This document shows positions 21,977 through 23,666 of a DNA stretch of 23,666 nucleotides, one piece after another (position 1 is the first letter of the stretch; the number at the start of each line of letters is the position of its first letter). The notes beneath the pieces were generated by a model. That model was not told the origin of the DNA. It was given only the letters and a program-made list of their open reading frames with translations, and did not search any database. Made by a program: the position numbers and the translations under genes. Origin of the DNA: an uncultured Eubacteriales bacterium (GTDB taxonomy: Bacteria; Bacillota; Clostridia; Oscillospirales; CAG-272). The DNA lies in assembly GCA_900548735.1 (NCBI GenBank), contig URMC01000021.1, forward strand, positions 1 through 23,666, read 5' to 3'.

Positions 21977-22015
21977 GCGCAGTGGCAGAAGGGCATCGCT
22001 CCTTCTGCCATGCGC
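21977..22015 (+). terminator. Intra-operon hairpin between binding protein and permease
   Basis: GCGCA plus TGGCAGAAGG (21977-21992, one bulged G) pairs with CCTTCTGCCATGCGC (22001-22015), followed by TTTGCGTGTTTT. In a transport operon such a hairpin commonly lets the binding protein be made in excess over the permeases, by partial termination or mRNA protection. The oppB gene starts 77 bases later. Confidence 0.7.
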
Positions 22016-22091
22016 TTTGCGTGTTTTGTGAGAACAAGATGTTTTCAACGGTTTCCCTATTTCTACCCAAAATCAGAAAGGTTCGGCTTTT

Positions 22092-23084
22092 ATGACAAAG
22101 TACATCATCAAACGCCTGCTTTACTCGATCCTGATTCTGTTTTGCGTCTCGGTAATCATCTACTTTCTGGTGCGCCTTTTGCCGACGGATTTCGTCACGC
22201 AGAAGTTCCGCTCTCAGATTGATCAGGGTACGGTAAGTCAGGAAGATATTGACGCGATGCTGAAGCTCTATGGGCTGTATGACAATTCCTTTACCGGGAT
22301 TGTGAAAGGCTACTGGGGTTGGCTGACAAGCGCCCTGAAAGGGGACTTGGGCATTTCCTTCAAGTTCAACGACGAGGTATCCACCGTCATCACGACCTAT
22401 ATGTGGATTTCGTTTGCGATCTCCGCCGTTGCGCTGGTACTGGAGTTTCTGATTGCCATTCCGCTCGGCATTTATTCGGCTACGCATCAGTACGGCTGGT
22501 CGGACTATCTGGTAACGGTGCTGGCGATGATCGGTATTTCGCTACCGTCGTTCTTCTTGGGATCGCTGTTGATTAAAGTGTTCTCGGTTGACCTTGGGTG
22601 GCTGCCCTTGCAGGGGCTTGTGGACGCCACCAAGGACTATACCGGCTTTGCCGCCGTGCTGGATAAGGCGCGGCACTGCATTTTGCCGATGATCACGATG
22701 GTCATTCTGTCCATCGGGGGTCTGATGCGCTATACCAGAACCAACACGCTGGAGGTGCTGAATGCCGATTACATCCGCACCGCGCGCGCCAAGGGCCTTT
22801 CCGAGCATGACGTGGTGTACAAGCACGTCTTCCGCAATACCATGATCCCGCTGGTTACCATGATGGCAGGCACACTGCCAAGCCTTTTCTCCGGCGCGAT
22901 GATCACGGAGGAAGTGTTTGCCCTGCAGGGCATCGGGCAAAAGGCGTATCAGGCGCTGTGCGCGGGCGATATTCCGTTTATCATGGGTTATAATATGTTC
23001 CTGGCGATCCTGACGGTGATCGGTACATTCTTAACCGATATTGCCTATATGATCGTAGACCCGCGCGTCAAACTGACAAAGTAA
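22092..23084 (+). CDS. oppB: ABC transporter permease, OppB/DppB type
   Basis: A 330-residue inner-membrane permease of the oligopeptide/dipeptide class. The N-terminus T-K-Y-I-I-K-R-L-L-Y-S-I-L-I-L-F is the usual first membrane helix. About six hydrophobic segments follow. The EAA-type loop that contacts the ATPase is A-D-Y-I-R-T-A-R-A-K-G-L-S near residues 222-234, followed by H-V-F-R-N-T-M-I-P. The ending D-P-R-V-K-L is also typical. A weak ribosome site, AAAGG, lies ten bases before the ATG. Its role is to form, with the OppC-type partner, the channel served by the binding lipoprotein upstream. Substrate class (peptide, nickel or other) cannot be told from the sequence. Confidence 0.95.
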   Translation: MTKYIIKRLLYSILILFCVSVIIYFLVRLLPTDFVTQKFRSQIDQGTVSQEDIDAMLKLYGLYDNSFTGIVKGYWGWLTSALKGDLGISFKFNDEVSTVITTYMWISFAISAVALVLEFLIAIPLGIYSATHQYGWSDYLVTVLAMIGISLPSFFLGSLLIKVFSVDLGWLPLQGLVDATKDYTGFAAVLDKARHCILPMITMVILSIGGLMRYTRTNTLEVLNADYIRTARAKGLSEHDVVYKHVFRNTMIPLVTMMAGTLPSLFSGAMITEEVFALQGIGQKAYQALCAGDIPFIMGYNMFLAILTVIGTFLTDIAYMIVDPRVKLTK

Positions 23085-23096
23085 GGGGGTGGCAGA

Positions 23097-23666
23097 ATGA
23101 ACCGCAATGAATCCGAACAGAACAAAGAAGCCGCCCTGAACGAAGATACGGCACAGGTGGAGGAAACCCTGCACGAGTCTGCCGCTGCGTATTCCGACGG
23201 CGTGGTGCGCCTGCCGGATGCCGCAGAGCTTTCCGCAGATGGAAACCCCGACGGAGAGAGCACAGAGGAGAACGAAAGTTTTGCCGATAATGTGCGCATC
23301 ATCTCCCCCATGCGGCTGGTAATGCAGCGCTTTTTCCGCTCCCGCCTGTCCATGGTCGGTCTTGTCATGATGGTGCTTCTGCTGGTATTCTGCTTCCTCG
23401 GTCCGGTATTTATCGGCTGGGGGGAAACCGAAGTGGATACTAACTCCGGCGCCGTGAAATACACGCCCTTCCCGTTGGAATATACGGATGCGGAAGGGAA
23501 TACATACTCTGCCGTGCAGGTAGACGTGTTCCAGCAGAAGGAAAACAAATACGCGCCGTGCTTCAGCAAGTCCGTCAACAAGGAGGGGAAAACGGCTTAT
23601 CATTATCTCGGAACCGAAGACATGGGCTATGACCTGCTGGTGCGGCGGATGTACGTGGTGGCGAAT
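23097..23666 (+). CDS. oppC: ABC transporter permease, OppC/DppC type (partial, runs off the window)
   Basis: The first 190 codons of an OppC-type permease, open to the window edge. Residues 1-75 are an acidic, polar extension (rich in E, A, N and D) before the conserved start S-P-M-R-L-V-M-Q-R-F-F-R and the first membrane helix (about 88-110). The OppC hallmark L-G-T-D-D-x-G-R-D appears as L-G-T-E-D-M-G-Y-D-L-L-V-R near residues 172-184. The loop between them (about 115-170) is longer than usual. The start ATG is 12 bases after the oppB stop, with a G-rich ribosome site GGGGGTGG. The extension is unusual for the family. ATPase genes are expected beyond the window. Confidence 0.9.
   Translation, partial: MNRNESEQNKEAALNEDTAQVEETLHESAAAYSDGVVRLPDAAELSADGNPDGESTEENESFADNVRIISPMRLVMQRFFRSRLSMVGLVMMVLLLVFCFLGPVFIGWGETEVDTNSGAVKYTPFPLEYTDAEGNTYSAVQVDVFQQKENKYAPCFSKSVNKEGKTAYHYLGTEDMGYDLLVRRMYVVAN

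Overview
The window looks like chromosomal DNA of a GC-rich, endospore-forming member of the Clostridia (Firmicutes). It probably comes from the gut Oscillospirales/Christensenellales-like diversity, but that placement is an inference from gene content and style, not a measured phylogeny. The main clues are a spoIIGA-sigE pair, a zinc-type L31 protein gene, formate-tetrahydrofolate ligase, several lipoproteins with typical Firmicutes lipoboxes, strong Shine-Dalgarno sequences, extended -10 promoters, and secreted proteins built from Cys-x-x-Cys, InlB-like and GLUG-like repeats.

Layout. Positions 1-493 hold non-coding palindromic repeats and a candidate Spo0A-type promoter. Next come spoIIGA and sigE (494-2072), rpmE with its own strong promoter (2167-2373), and hflX coupled to a YigZ/IMPACT gene (2460-4359). 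A 4345-4585 intergenic stretch contains a hairpin over the yigZ stop codon and a long nested palindrome. Two minus-strand genes follow: an FAD/Rieske oxidoreductase (4621-5925) and, upstream of it, a gene for a 1976-residue lipoprotein rich in Cys-x-x-Cys repeats (6032-11962). The leader of the giant gene carries a 27-codon Cys/His-rich upstream ORF whose stop codon touches a 14-bp hairpin. Divergent from it is a tetR-ABC ATPase-ABC permease operon (12312-15262) with a consensus promoter and a perfect palindromic operator. A Vat/CatB-type hexapeptide acetyltransferase follows (15336-15971), then a 40-bp perfect palindrome serving as a terminator between convergent genes, then fhs on the minus strand (16126-17796). 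The window ends in a plus-strand transport operon: an InlB/GLUG-type lipoprotein (18255-19358), an unusually long oligopeptide-type binding lipoprotein (19389-21932), an OppB-type permease (22092-23084) and an OppC-type permease cut by the window edge (23097 onward).

How the genes work together. SpoIIGA is the membrane protease that activates pro-sigma-E in the mother cell. HflX and L31 belong to ribosome upkeep. Fhs supplies one-carbon units. The TetR-ABC set looks like a self-regulated efflux or export unit. The last four genes look like a peptide- or solute-uptake system with an extra surface lipoprotein.

The most unusual items are the giant Cys-repeat lipoprotein with its leader ORF, the family of intergenic palindromes sharing the core AAAAACTTTTCGGC, and the enlarged binding protein with its partner lipoprotein. 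Long antisense open frames are present opposite the giant gene, the binding-protein gene and fhs. They are read here as composition shadows, not genes.
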